Positions 33,045 to 40,392 of a stretch of DNA of 64,000 nucleotides are shown piece after piece. This DNA comes from Citrobacter amalonaticus (GTDB lineage: Bacteria; Pseudomonadota; Gammaproteobacteria; Enterobacterales; Enterobacteriaceae). The position numbers and the translations under genes were made by a program. Under the pieces are notes generated by a model. The model was not told the origin of the DNA. It did not search any database and saw only the letters and a list, made by a program, of their open reading frames with translations. How positions within the stretch are numbered: position 1 is the first letter of the stretch; each line of letters opens with the position of its first letter. The stretch is taken from positions 2,790,001 to 2,854,000 of the forward strand of contig NZ_AP024585.1 in assembly GCF_018323885.1 (NCBI RefSeq). The letters are read 5' to 3'.

Positions 33045-33064
33045 GGGGTGAAACTGGGGTGAAA
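33045..33064 (+). repeat. Tandem direct repeat GGGGTGAAA x2
   Basis: GGGGTGAAA occurs at 33045-33053 and 33056-33064, with a third partial copy (TGGGGG) after it. Short direct repeats beside an att core are often arm-type integrase sites; this reading is inferred. Confidence 0.45.
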
Positions 33065-33162
33065 TGGGGGAATTATTCTGACATAAGTTGCCCAGGAAAT
33101 ACCGGAACAGCCACTCGCATATCCTCTTCTATACTTTCAGTCTGACCGACTGGAGGTTTCCT

Positions 33163-33831
33163 ATGTGTGGACGCTTTGCACAAGCACAGACCCGTGAAGA
33201 ATACCTGGCATATCTGGCCGATGAAGCCGAGCGTGATATCGCTTATGACCCTGAACCTATAGGCCGGTACAACGTGGCGCCCGGTACCAAAGTCTTGCTG
33301 CTCAGTGAACGCGACGAACAACTGCATCTGGATCCGGTGTTCTGGGGATACGCTCCCGGGTGGTGGGATAAACAGCCGCTGATTAATGCGCGCGTTGAGA
33401 CTGCGGCCACCAGCAGAATGTTTAAACCTCTGTGGCATCATGGGCGGGCTATTGTGTTCGCAGATGGTTGGTTTGAGTGGAAGAAGGAAGGCGACAAGAA
33501 ACAGCCATACTTCATCCATCGCTCCGATGGTCAGCCGATATTCATGGCGGCGATCGGCAGCATACCGTTCGAACGCGGAGATGATGCCGAGGGATTCCTG
33601 ATTGTCACGTCAACAGCTGATCAGGGACTGGTCGACATTCACGACCGACAGCCACTGGTTCTGTCGCAGGAAGCTGCAAGGGAATGGATGCGCCAGGACG
33701 TAGGCGGGAAAGAAGCTGAGGAGATAATTGCCGTCGGAACAATCCCCGCCGACAAGTTCATATGGCACGCGGTGTCACGTGCCGTGGGAAATCCAAAGAA
33801 CCAAGGTAAAGAGTTAATAGCACCTCGTTAG
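33163..33831 (+). CDS. SRAP-domain abasic-site DNA crosslinking protein (YedK/HMCES-like)
   Basis: 222 residues starting MCGRFAQ; Cys2, exposed after Met removal, forms the thiazolidine crosslink with abasic sites in single-stranded DNA. The family residues are visible: RYNVAPGTKV (about 45, Asn), WWDKQPLINARVET (about 67, Arg/Glu) and FADGWFEWK (about 98, Glu). LVDIHDRQPLVL (about 162) has the active-site His. The start is fixed by GGAGG and by the need for Cys2. It shields replication-blocking lesions, so it fits the neighbouring UmuC cassette. Confidence 0.93.
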   Translation: MCGRFAQAQTREEYLAYLADEAERDIAYDPEPIGRYNVAPGTKVLLLSERDEQLHLDPVFWGYAPGWWDKQPLINARVETAATSRMFKPLWHHGRAIVFADGWFEWKKEGDKKQPYFIHRSDGQPIFMAAIGSIPFERGDDAEGFLIVTSTADQGLVDIHDRQPLVLSQEAAREWMRQDVGGKEAEEIIAVGTIPADKFIWHAVSRAVGNPKNQGKELIAPR

Positions 33832-33859
33832 AATATTTCTCAACTGATCGAGTAAAATA

Positions 33860-34792
33860 TTACTCATCCATCAAGTCAAAAAGAAGTTCACTGTCTGAAT
33901 ATAAACATGGCATGTTATTGAAATAATCATCCGGTCTAATCAACTCTCTTTTCAGATCAAATCCCATCCCATCATTCTTCATTTTCCAAAACTTCAATTT
34001 GCGTTTTTCTGAAACCATTGCCTTCATCACTGCATAAATAGTTACGTCTGGACATTTATAGCCAAATATAATTGACTTAATTGGGGGAAGTGAATTTCCA
34101 AGACCTATAGAACTGAATATTCTCCACTCCGATTCATATCTCCACTCTCCAGATTTTGTTAATAAGCAGACCTGTTTTATTCTTGAATCATTACCGGGAT
34201 TATCCAGCCACTCGCTTATTTCACTTGTTAAAATTTTTCTTGAACCACCATATATAACCTCATGGACTTGTTCAGCGCTCACAGAATTCATATCATATTC
34301 AATACATAGCCCTTTGTGTTGATTTGCATAATGCGACCACATTAATGGACTATTGAATTTTTTACTAAGACACAATACGCCTTTTTTGAAAGCATTCACA
34401 ATTTCATCTTGAATAACATCAGTATAACACCTTTCCAAGTATTTATTACGATGTATAGATTCGAACTCTGTTGCGGAATACTCAAAGTCAGAGAGTGCTT
34501 GCTCAACCTCACTATTAGCAAGAAGATAAGCTCTTTGAGCAGTCTTCTCCTTAGGGAATTTCAACTTTTTTAGACTGTTTGCAAATTGCTTTTCAGCTTT
34601 CTTCAATATTATTCTTGAGCAGACGCTTCTTAAGCTTGATAATTGCAAGTCATTTACAACAATAGGCTGACAATCCAAAGGATCATTGAAATTAGATGGG
34701 TCAGAATAATAAGCTTGTTGCATACAAATAAGATTAAGGGTATTTTCACTAAAAGTTAAATACTTATAGAGGTGTTCCGGTTTATTAGCCAT
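33860..34792 (-). CDS. DUF2971 protein
   Basis: 310-residue protein of the DUF2971 family, recognised by LYKYLTFSENTL (N-terminal), DPSNFNDPLDCQ (about 31) and SPLMWSHYANQHKGLCIEYD (about 150). No catalytic role is established. The base composition is much more AT-rich than the flanking SRAP and umuC genes, which suggests a separate origin. Family members are common near mobile-element ends and defence genes. The ATG at 34792 is preferred to a TTG one codon earlier; AGGA lies upstream. Confidence 0.85.
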   Translation of the reverse strand: MANKPEHLYKYLTFSENTLNLICMQQAYYSDPSNFNDPLDCQPIVVNDLQLSSLRSVCSRIILKKAEKQFANSLKKLKFPKEKTAQRAYLLANSEVEQALSDFEYSATEFESIHRNKYLERCYTDVIQDEIVNAFKKGVLCLSKKFNSPLMWSHYANQHKGLCIEYDMNSVSAEQVHEVIYGGSRKILTSEISEWLDNPGNDSRIKQVCLLTKSGEWRYESEWRIFSSIGLGNSLPPIKSIIFGYKCPDVTIYAVMKAMVSEKRKLKFWKMKNDGMGFDLKRELIRPDDYFNNMPCLYSDSELLFDLMDE

Positions 34793-34822
34793 CAAAGCTA
34801 TTCCTGAAAAATGAGGATGTTT

Positions 34823-36091
34823 TTACTTTACAATAAGTAAATCACTAAATCGAGTTGTATATCTTGGTGATAACATCTCCCGCTTCATCTGCCATTTCTG
34901 CTCGATGCCCTGTCCTGCAAAATACAGCGTCCCTCTCCCGCCTTTGGCATTGAGTTGATCCAGCACTTCCATCAACTTCTCGCTGCCGGCGCGCGGTGCA
35001 TTGTCATCAAACAGGTTAAGCTGTGCGACACCCTGGCTGAAGAAGTCTCCCAACATTACTCCTGCTTTCTGGTATCGGTGTCCGTCTTTCCAGATGGCAT
35101 CAAGGCATCGTGTGGCCGCTGCTATGATGTCCCGGCTGTCTTGCGTCGGTGTCAGCAGCTTAACCGATGCGCTGTTACCGTAATATGGCTCATTAAGCGC
35201 AAATGGCGATGTTTTAACGAACGCGGAGATGAACCGACAATACTGGTGTTCTCCACGCAACTTCTCCGCTGCCCGCGACGCGTAGCTACAGATAGCCTGC
35301 CGCATTGCATCGTATTCAGTGACACGTTCACCGAAAGACCGACTGCATACAATCTCTTGCTTAACGGGGGCAAACTCTTCCAGTTCAAGACACGGTTCAC
35401 CGCGCAACTCGCGCACAGTCCTTTCCAGTACCACATTGAAGTGCTTTCGGATAAACCGGATGTCGGTATCAGCCAGGTCGAGAACCGTCTTGATCCCCAT
35501 AGCCTCGAGCTTTTTGGTAATGCGGCGGCCGACGCCCCAGGTCTCATCAACAGGAAGTGCCGCCATCAACTTGCGCTGCCGATCAACGTTAGACAGGTCA
35601 ACAACTCCACCAGTCTGTCGTTGCCACCTTTTCGCAGCGTGATTTGCAAGTTTCGCCAGCGTCTTTGTCTGCCCTATTCCCACACCAACAGCAAGTCGTG
35701 TATTGCGATACACAGCATCCTGCAGTTCCCTACCAAAGTCCTCCAGTACACGGCAGTTCCGCACGCCGGTAAGGTCACAGAAGGCCTCGTCTATTGAGTA
35801 TATTTCGCAGCGCGGCGACATCTCTTCGAGCGTCGTCATCACCCGGTTTGACATGTCAGCATAGAGCTCGTAATTGCTGCTGAAGCAGACAACACCACAC
35901 CGCCGGAACAGTTCCTTCTGTTTGAAATACGGGTCGCCCATTTTTACGCCGAGAAGTTTTGCTTCAGTAGAACGCGCAATCACGCACCCGTCATTGTTCG
36001 ACAGCACAACAACCGGTTTTCCTTTCAGATCGGGCCGAAACACCGTCTCGCAGCTCGCATAAAATGAATTTACATCAACCAGGGCAAACAT
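34823..36091 (-). CDS. umuC: Y-family DNA polymerase V catalytic subunit UmuC
   Basis: Translesion polymerase, 422 residues. The metal-binding catalytic residues are in [14 protein letters not shown] (Asp6) and [11 protein letters not shown] (Asp/Glu about 100). Thumb and little-finger domains follow. A clamp-binding motif QLNLFDD lies at about 352. It overlaps the humD-like gene by ATGA and is driven from the LexA-controlled divergent promoter. It would copy past lesions together with the UmuD'-like partner encoded just upstream. Confidence 0.96.
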   Translation of the reverse strand: MFALVDVNSFYASCETVFRPDLKGKPVVVLSNNDGCVIARSTEAKLLGVKMGDPYFKQKELFRRCGVVCFSSNYELYADMSNRVMTTLEEMSPRCEIYSIDEAFCDLTGVRNCRVLEDFGRELQDAVYRNTRLAVGVGIGQTKTLAKLANHAAKRWQRQTGGVVDLSNVDRQRKLMAALPVDETWGVGRRITKKLEAMGIKTVLDLADTDIRFIRKHFNVVLERTVRELRGEPCLELEEFAPVKQEIVCSRSFGERVTEYDAMRQAICSYASRAAEKLRGEHQYCRFISAFVKTSPFALNEPYYGNSASVKLLTPTQDSRDIIAAATRCLDAIWKDGHRYQKAGVMLGDFFSQGVAQLNLFDDNAPRAGSEKLMEVLDQLNAKGGRGTLYFAGQGIEQKWQMKREMLSPRYTTRFSDLLIVK

Positions 36092-36462
36092 CAGATCACC
36101 GGGCAGTCGTCAAGCTCGACACTACGGGCATCGTTAATGATATAGGTCACCACTCCCATAATGAGAGTTTCAGACGTCAGCATCTGATGCCGATCCGGAG
36201 AGTTGAGATCTTCAATGCATCGCACCGGAGAGAACCGTAGACGCTTAAGTCTAAGCTCATCGTTTAGCTGACATACGACAATGGAGCCATCAACAGGAGT
36301 CGCGGCGCTGTCCACAACGAGCATTGCATCTTTCATGATGCCTACCCGCCAGATAGTTTCCGCAGACTGCATGATGTAAGTCGATGTTGGTCTGGGGATC
36401 AATTTACTGTCGAGAGAAAGCCTTTCAACTGCATAATCTGATGCTGGAATGTGAAAACCCAT
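36091..36462 (-). CDS. HumD-like UmuD homologue, naturally short form
   Basis: 123-residue UmuD-family protein that begins [18 protein letters not shown], the point just after the RecA-stimulated cleavage site of UmuD. It therefore resembles ready-made UmuD', as in P1 HumD. The catalytic Ser position (SGDSM in UmuD) reads SAETI, with Thr36; the partner Lys is kept (LRLKRL, about 73). The ATG at 36462 follows AAGGGGG; an upstream GTG would add only seven residues. It is coupled to umuC. Confidence 0.85.
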   Translation of the reverse strand: MGFHIPASDYAVERLSLDSKLIPRPTSTYIMQSAETIWRVGIMKDAMLVVDSAATPVDGSIVVCQLNDELRLKRLRFSPVRCIEDLNSPDRHQMLTSETLIMGVVTYIINDARSVELDDCPVI

Positions 36463-36480
36463 ATCGCCCCCTTCTATTGA

Positions 36481-36500
36481 CACTGGATATAAAAACAGTA
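36481..36500. promoter_or_regulatory. LexA box 1 (humD-umuC side)
   Basis: CACTGGATATAAAAACAGTA holds the CTG-N10-CAG core of a LexA site. It is placed about 20 bases before the humD-like start on the minus strand, as in umuDC operons. Confidence 0.85.
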
Positions 36501-36504
36501 TAAA

Positions 36505-36524
36505 TACTGTATATCCAACCAGTA
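36505..36524. promoter_or_regulatory. LexA box 2 (dinI side)
   Basis: TACTGTATATCCAACCAGTA, with CTG-N10-CAG and matching outer TA bases, lies 18 bases before the dinI-like start. Box 1 is 4 bases away, so both divergent units should be repressed together by LexA. Confidence 0.85.
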
Positions 36525-36541
36525 AAGAGGGAAGGGAAAAT

Positions 36542-36781
36542 ATGTTTGTTGAGCTGGTTTATGACAAGAGAAACGTTGCAGGGTTGCCTGGTGCAAGTAG
36601 CATCATTCTGGCAGAACTGACAAAGCGGGTGCACAGGATTTTTCCCGATGCCGAGGTGAAGGTAAAGCCAATGCAGGCTAATGCTTTAAACAGCGACTGC
36701 ACCAAAACTGAGAAAGAAAGGCTGAACCGTATGCTTGAGGAAATGTTCGAAGAATCTGACATGTGGCTGGTGAGCGAGTGA
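36542..36781 (+). CDS. DinI-family protein
   Basis: 79-residue acidic protein of the DinI family, which binds RecA filaments and tunes SOS induction. The C-terminal acidic helix (KERLNRMLEEMFEESDMWL) is the RecA-binding part, and the N-terminal strand MFVELVYDKRNV is typical. It is SOS-controlled through LexA box 2. AGAGGGAAGGG precedes the start. The next gene begins 3 bases after its stop, so they form one operon. Confidence 0.92.
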   Translation: MFVELVYDKRNVAGLPGASSIILAELTKRVHRIFPDAEVKVKPMQANALNSDCTKTEKERLNRMLEEMFEESDMWLVSE

Positions 36782-36784
36782 ACT

Positions 36785-37018
36785 ATGGACAGCTTGATCA
36801 TATCGGGGATCAGAATCTATTTCCCTAAACCCGGTGAGCGTCTCCCCACTCCACCGGATAACATGCGCAACTTTGCCATCAAGGGTACCGTAGGTGAGCG
36901 CTGTTGCATCCTGGCATTTCTACGAAAAAATTGGCAAGTTCTCTCGCTTCCTGAATACGAGCATACAGGAGCGGCCATCATGGAAGCGGTAAGGCAGGGA
37001 AAGCAAAACTGGAGATAG
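36785..37018 (+). CDS. Hypothetical phage protein in the SOS operon
   Basis: 77-residue protein of no recognised family (MDSLIISGIRIYFPKPGERL, then ILAFLRKNWQVLSLPEYEHT). It has no membrane segment or signal peptide. It follows the dinI-like gene by 3 bases and is probably co-transcribed under LexA control. The stop precedes a GC-rich hairpin. A role in the SOS response is inferred from context only. Confidence 0.65.
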   Translation: MDSLIISGIRIYFPKPGERLPTPPDNMRNFAIKGTVGERCCILAFLRKNWQVLSLPEYEHTGAAIMEAVRQGKQNWR

Positions 37019-37033
37019 AGTTCGCGTGGGAAA

Positions 37034-37049
37034 GGGGCCAACCGGCCCC
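37034..37049. terminator. Hairpin between the SOS operon and tail fibre gene
   Basis: GGGGCC-AACC-GGCCCC is a perfect 6-bp GC stem between the convergent gene ends. T-runs are weak on both sides, so termination is likely but not certain. Confidence 0.6.
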
Positions 37050-37058
37050 TTCAGTTAA

Positions 37059-39419
37059 TTAACCCGTCAATGCAGTTTTCAACATTTCGATCTCTGCCTT
37101 CAGGTGTTTCACATACCCCAGCAAGTCCATCACGATCGGGTTGTTGTCTACCGACGGACGGTCGCGAGTTTCCTCTCCGATCTTATTGCCATCTTTGTCC
37201 AGAATATCAGCGGTTGGCTCACTGTTATGCTTGATGTACTGCGGCGCAACCTGTTCAGCTTCTTCCGCTATAAAGCCGAATCGCTCTCGGTTCTGTTCGT
37301 CGTCGTTATAGACGAAATTGACCATACGAAGCGCATCAATGCGGCCTACTGCTTCCGCTAGATCGGCATCCTTGACACTATGTTTATACGCAAGTCCTGA
37401 TGTACCTTGTAAGGCAATCGTACCAGACGCCGACGGCATGTTGATGACAATCTGTCCTGTGTTCACCCCGTTACGGCGTCTCTTGATGAAGTAAGCTCCG
37501 TAGTTACCGTCTAGTGCAAAAGACCACCATTTGCCAACCCCATCAGCATCGGCGGACCTGCGATCTTCAACAATAAAGGATGAGAATTCATCGCCGGTGA
37601 TTTCCACATTACCGGTTGGATTTATAACCCCGGAATAATGAAAGCGACCGTCAGAAGATACCACATCCCCATTGGAGTTGAACCACCATAGGTAGGAGTC
37701 ATTAGCTGACGCGGCGGCAAGCTGTGCCCTGGCTCGAATGCCAGAAGCTAACTCGGTATATTGTGCTGTTAATGACAACGCGGACGCCATAGTACCGCCG
37801 ATTTGGTACTCACTACGAATTGCGCCGCCATTGGTAGTTGTGTTAACAGGTGGCGCTACGTCATCGCCGTTGTAAACCGTCCATGACGTGTTAGCCGCCG
37901 TGAAGCCGCCGGACGCGCGGATGATCCAGACACCCACAAAAGAGTTAGGCCATACCTGGTTAGCGCTACGCCCATATACAGGGTTACTGTCGGACGCTTT
38001 AAATGATAGCAACTGCAACGCTGTGGCTAGCGTGCCGTTGAGGCTAATAGGTCCGTACTGTCCTGTTGTTCCGGTTGATGTGGAGAACGCGCCACCACTC
38101 CCAACTAGGTTATTATTTAATTCTCCCGCTGGCGCTCGAACTTGCCGGAAGTTTAATGTACCGGCAATGTCAGGTGCGGCGCTTTCGTATACGTTACCCG
38201 ACGGCAATAACCCTCCCTGATCGCCTCTACCGAAAAGTCCCGGTATAGATCCACTTTGCACACCGTTAAAGTCTGGCACACGGAAAGTCGTCGCCCCGTC
38301 GCCGTCGGAGTAGTTGCCGCGCTTGCCTGGGTTAGCTAACCAATCCGCGTCCGAAATCGGTGTGTGCATCTGAGCATGTGCCCATAACTCGGGCCAGTCT
38401 GCACGGTTCAGGATCTGCCCGTCCGCCACTACCGACCAGGCCGGAATAAATGCGCGACTGGTCCACAATGCAGGCTGGCCAACACCGAAGTTTTGCACCC
38501 CGTTTAGTGTTGGACCAAGACCACCACCGGCACCAACCATATTCTCAACCTGGCGTAATGTTGGCGCATCGTATGGGTTGACCGCATCCCCTGCCAGCGG
38601 AGTAGACCCGATTGGGCGCACATTAAGCCAGGCGGCGGCACGGTCCGCAAGGTCAGACAGGTTCAGCGATTTTACGAGAGCTTCTGCAGGGTTATGTGAG
38701 GCCGCGTCTTCAGCGGATTTCCTCGCTTTCTCCGAATAGTGAAGCGCTGAATATTCGTTACCTGTTACCGGGTTATCTTCCGGGTTAAGCGCATATTTTC
38801 GAGCCAGTTCCTTATAGCCTTCGGCATTCGTTTCACTCTCGGCAGCATCAGCGGCTGAGCCCTTCGCACCAGTTGCAGCAGTGGTTGCTGTCTGCGCATC
38901 AGTTGATACCTGCTGAGCAGTGTCAACGACAGTGTTTTTATCGGTTTCAACCTGCTGTGCATCTTCTTTGATTTGTGCAGCAAGTTGATCGAGATACTCA
39001 ACATCCAGTGTGTTCAGGATGTTTGCAATACTTAACCACGAGGGACCAGTGAAGGAGGAGCCATCCGGCAACATGACGGTGATATGACCGTCCACACTGA
39101 ATACAGCCTGCCAGTTTTGTTTGTCGTAGTTCAGCCCACGCAATGCCTCGGTGCTCTGCACCACCAGCGCCGCCGTAACCTGGTTCTGTGTGGCACGTGG
39201 TACTGCATTCCACGCAGAACCTTGTTGTGTCGGTCCGGGATATTTGCTGATGAGGGTGATTTCAGTATCACCTTCAACGGACTTAACCGGCAGCGTATAA
39301 GTTACACCCCCAACAATAACGACAACGAAATCACCTGCGGTCAGTTCCGTGGAAAATGAGGTACCTGCCCCGGAGACCAAATCTGAGTTATTGGTCAGGG
39401 TTAACGTTCCTGCTGACAT
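37059..39419 (-). CDS. Phage tail fibre with C-terminal S74-type chaperone
   Basis: 786-residue receptor-binding fibre. An N-terminal attachment part is followed by a helical Ala/Gln/Thr-rich coiled segment (about 140-240). A collar-type domain lies at about 315-400 (FIPAWSVVADGQILNRADWP, FRVPDFNGVQ). The C-terminal intramolecular chaperone (about 670-786) has YKHSVKDADL and ERFGFIAEEAEQVAPQ. S74 domains drive trimer folding and usually cut themselves off. It is the last structural gene of the late operon. Host range is probably set here. Confidence 0.9.
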   Translation of the reverse strand: MSAGTLTLTNNSDLVSGAGTSFSTELTAGDFVVVIVGGVTYTLPVKSVEGDTEITLISKYPGPTQQGSAWNAVPRATQNQVTAALVVQSTEALRGLNYDKQNWQAVFSVDGHITVMLPDGSSFTGPSWLSIANILNTLDVEYLDQLAAQIKEDAQQVETDKNTVVDTAQQVSTDAQTATTAATGAKGSAADAAESETNAEGYKELARKYALNPEDNPVTGNEYSALHYSEKARKSAEDAASHNPAEALVKSLNLSDLADRAAAWLNVRPIGSTPLAGDAVNPYDAPTLRQVENMVGAGGGLGPTLNGVQNFGVGQPALWTSRAFIPAWSVVADGQILNRADWPELWAHAQMHTPISDADWLANPGKRGNYSDGDGATTFRVPDFNGVQSGSIPGLFGRGDQGGLLPSGNVYESAAPDIAGTLNFRQVRAPAGELNNNLVGSGGAFSTSTGTTGQYGPISLNGTLATALQLLSFKASDSNPVYGRSANQVWPNSFVGVWIIRASGGFTAANTSWTVYNGDDVAPPVNTTTNGGAIRSEYQIGGTMASALSLTAQYTELASGIRARAQLAAASANDSYLWWFNSNGDVVSSDGRFHYSGVINPTGNVEITGDEFSSFIVEDRRSADADGVGKWWSFALDGNYGAYFIKRRRNGVNTGQIVINMPSASGTIALQGTSGLAYKHSVKDADLAEAVGRIDALRMVNFVYNDDEQNRERFGFIAEEAEQVAPQYIKHNSEPTADILDKDGNKIGEETRDRPSVDNNPIVMDLLGYVKHLKAEIEMLKTALTG

Positions 39420-39428
39420 ATTATTTCC

Positions 39429-40385
39429 TCAATACATGGGGGGAAGGACAAGAATTGGCATACCAATATTTTGGTTAAATGTGGCATCCCAACCGCTAAC
39501 GTCATAGTTCCCGAAAACACGGTTATAAGCCGATCGGATACTTCCACCAGACATGACGATCCCTTTAGTACGCACATTGGCGACCCCGTTAACCATCCTT
39601 GTCTGCGCTCCGGTGCAGGTAAGATGGCAATATCCGCCACCAACTCCTTGAAATGAATCAGTTAACTGAATGGTGCGGTCATAGACCATTGGTCGCTTTA
39701 GTGTTGAAAACGTCACCTGACCCGCTGGATTTGTCATAGTTATGCCATCACCACCGACCGGCGCAGTCTGATTAAAGATTGCAAGGTCAATTGTGACGGA
39801 TGCTGTAACATCATCCGTTCCGCTATAAGAGATACTCCGTACAATGATGCTGGTCCCGTCGAATGCAACAGAAACATTTGGATTATCCCATTTGCCAAAT
39901 GGAATACCTGAAACTGGTAGCGCCGCGCTTCCGTTTACAGTAATTCGGCCTGTATAAGCACAAGTCATCAATAATGAACGATTCGAAATAGCGGTAAAAT
40001 CTGTTGAATTGGCTACCAGAATCCCTTCGTTATATGTAGCGGCAGGAAGAATTTCGAGAAATGTTGCGTCAAAATCTACCTTCTCGCCATTCCTGAACCC
40101 TTTTTTACCAAAGTTAATATTTACCGATGAATTTCCATTCCTTGTTACGGAAGACATAAAATAAATATTTGGAGGATTTGTAAAATTCTGAATTACAACA
40201 GGCCTTTGTGCAATGGTAACAAGCTCTGAACCCGCAGTCATGGTAACAGGGACACTGTAACTGGAACCTCCACCATCTCCATATTGCCCGGATATTGCGC
40301 CACAATAAGAAGGGGCACGAAGCCCTGCTGTAATCGCCATCACCGGGCGACCATCGTTATAATCAATCAGAATACCTTCCGGCAT
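39429..40385 (-). CDS. Tail-associated protein of unknown function
   Basis: 318 residues, beta-rich, beginning MPEGILIDYNDGRPVMAITA. No recognised catalytic motif, signal peptide or membrane helix is seen. It lies between J and the tail fibre with 7-9 base gaps, so it is part of the late tail unit. It may be a tail-tip or fibre-linking protein; I cannot assign it further. It is not a Lom-type outer-membrane protein, since no signal peptide is present. Confidence 0.75.
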   Translation of the reverse strand: MPEGILIDYNDGRPVMAITAGLRAPSYCGAISGQYGDGGGSSYSVPVTMTAGSELVTIAQRPVVIQNFTNPPNIYFMSSVTRNGNSSVNINFGKKGFRNGEKVDFDATFLEILPAATYNEGILVANSTDFTAISNRSLLMTCAYTGRITVNGSAALPVSGIPFGKWDNPNVSVAFDGTSIIVRSISYSGTDDVTASVTIDLAIFNQTAPVGGDGITMTNPAGQVTFSTLKRPMVYDRTIQLTDSFQGVGGGYCHLTCTGAQTRMVNGVANVRTKGIVMSGGSIRSAYNRVFGNYDVSGWDATFNQNIGMPILVLPPMY

Positions 40386-40392
40386 AATTCAC

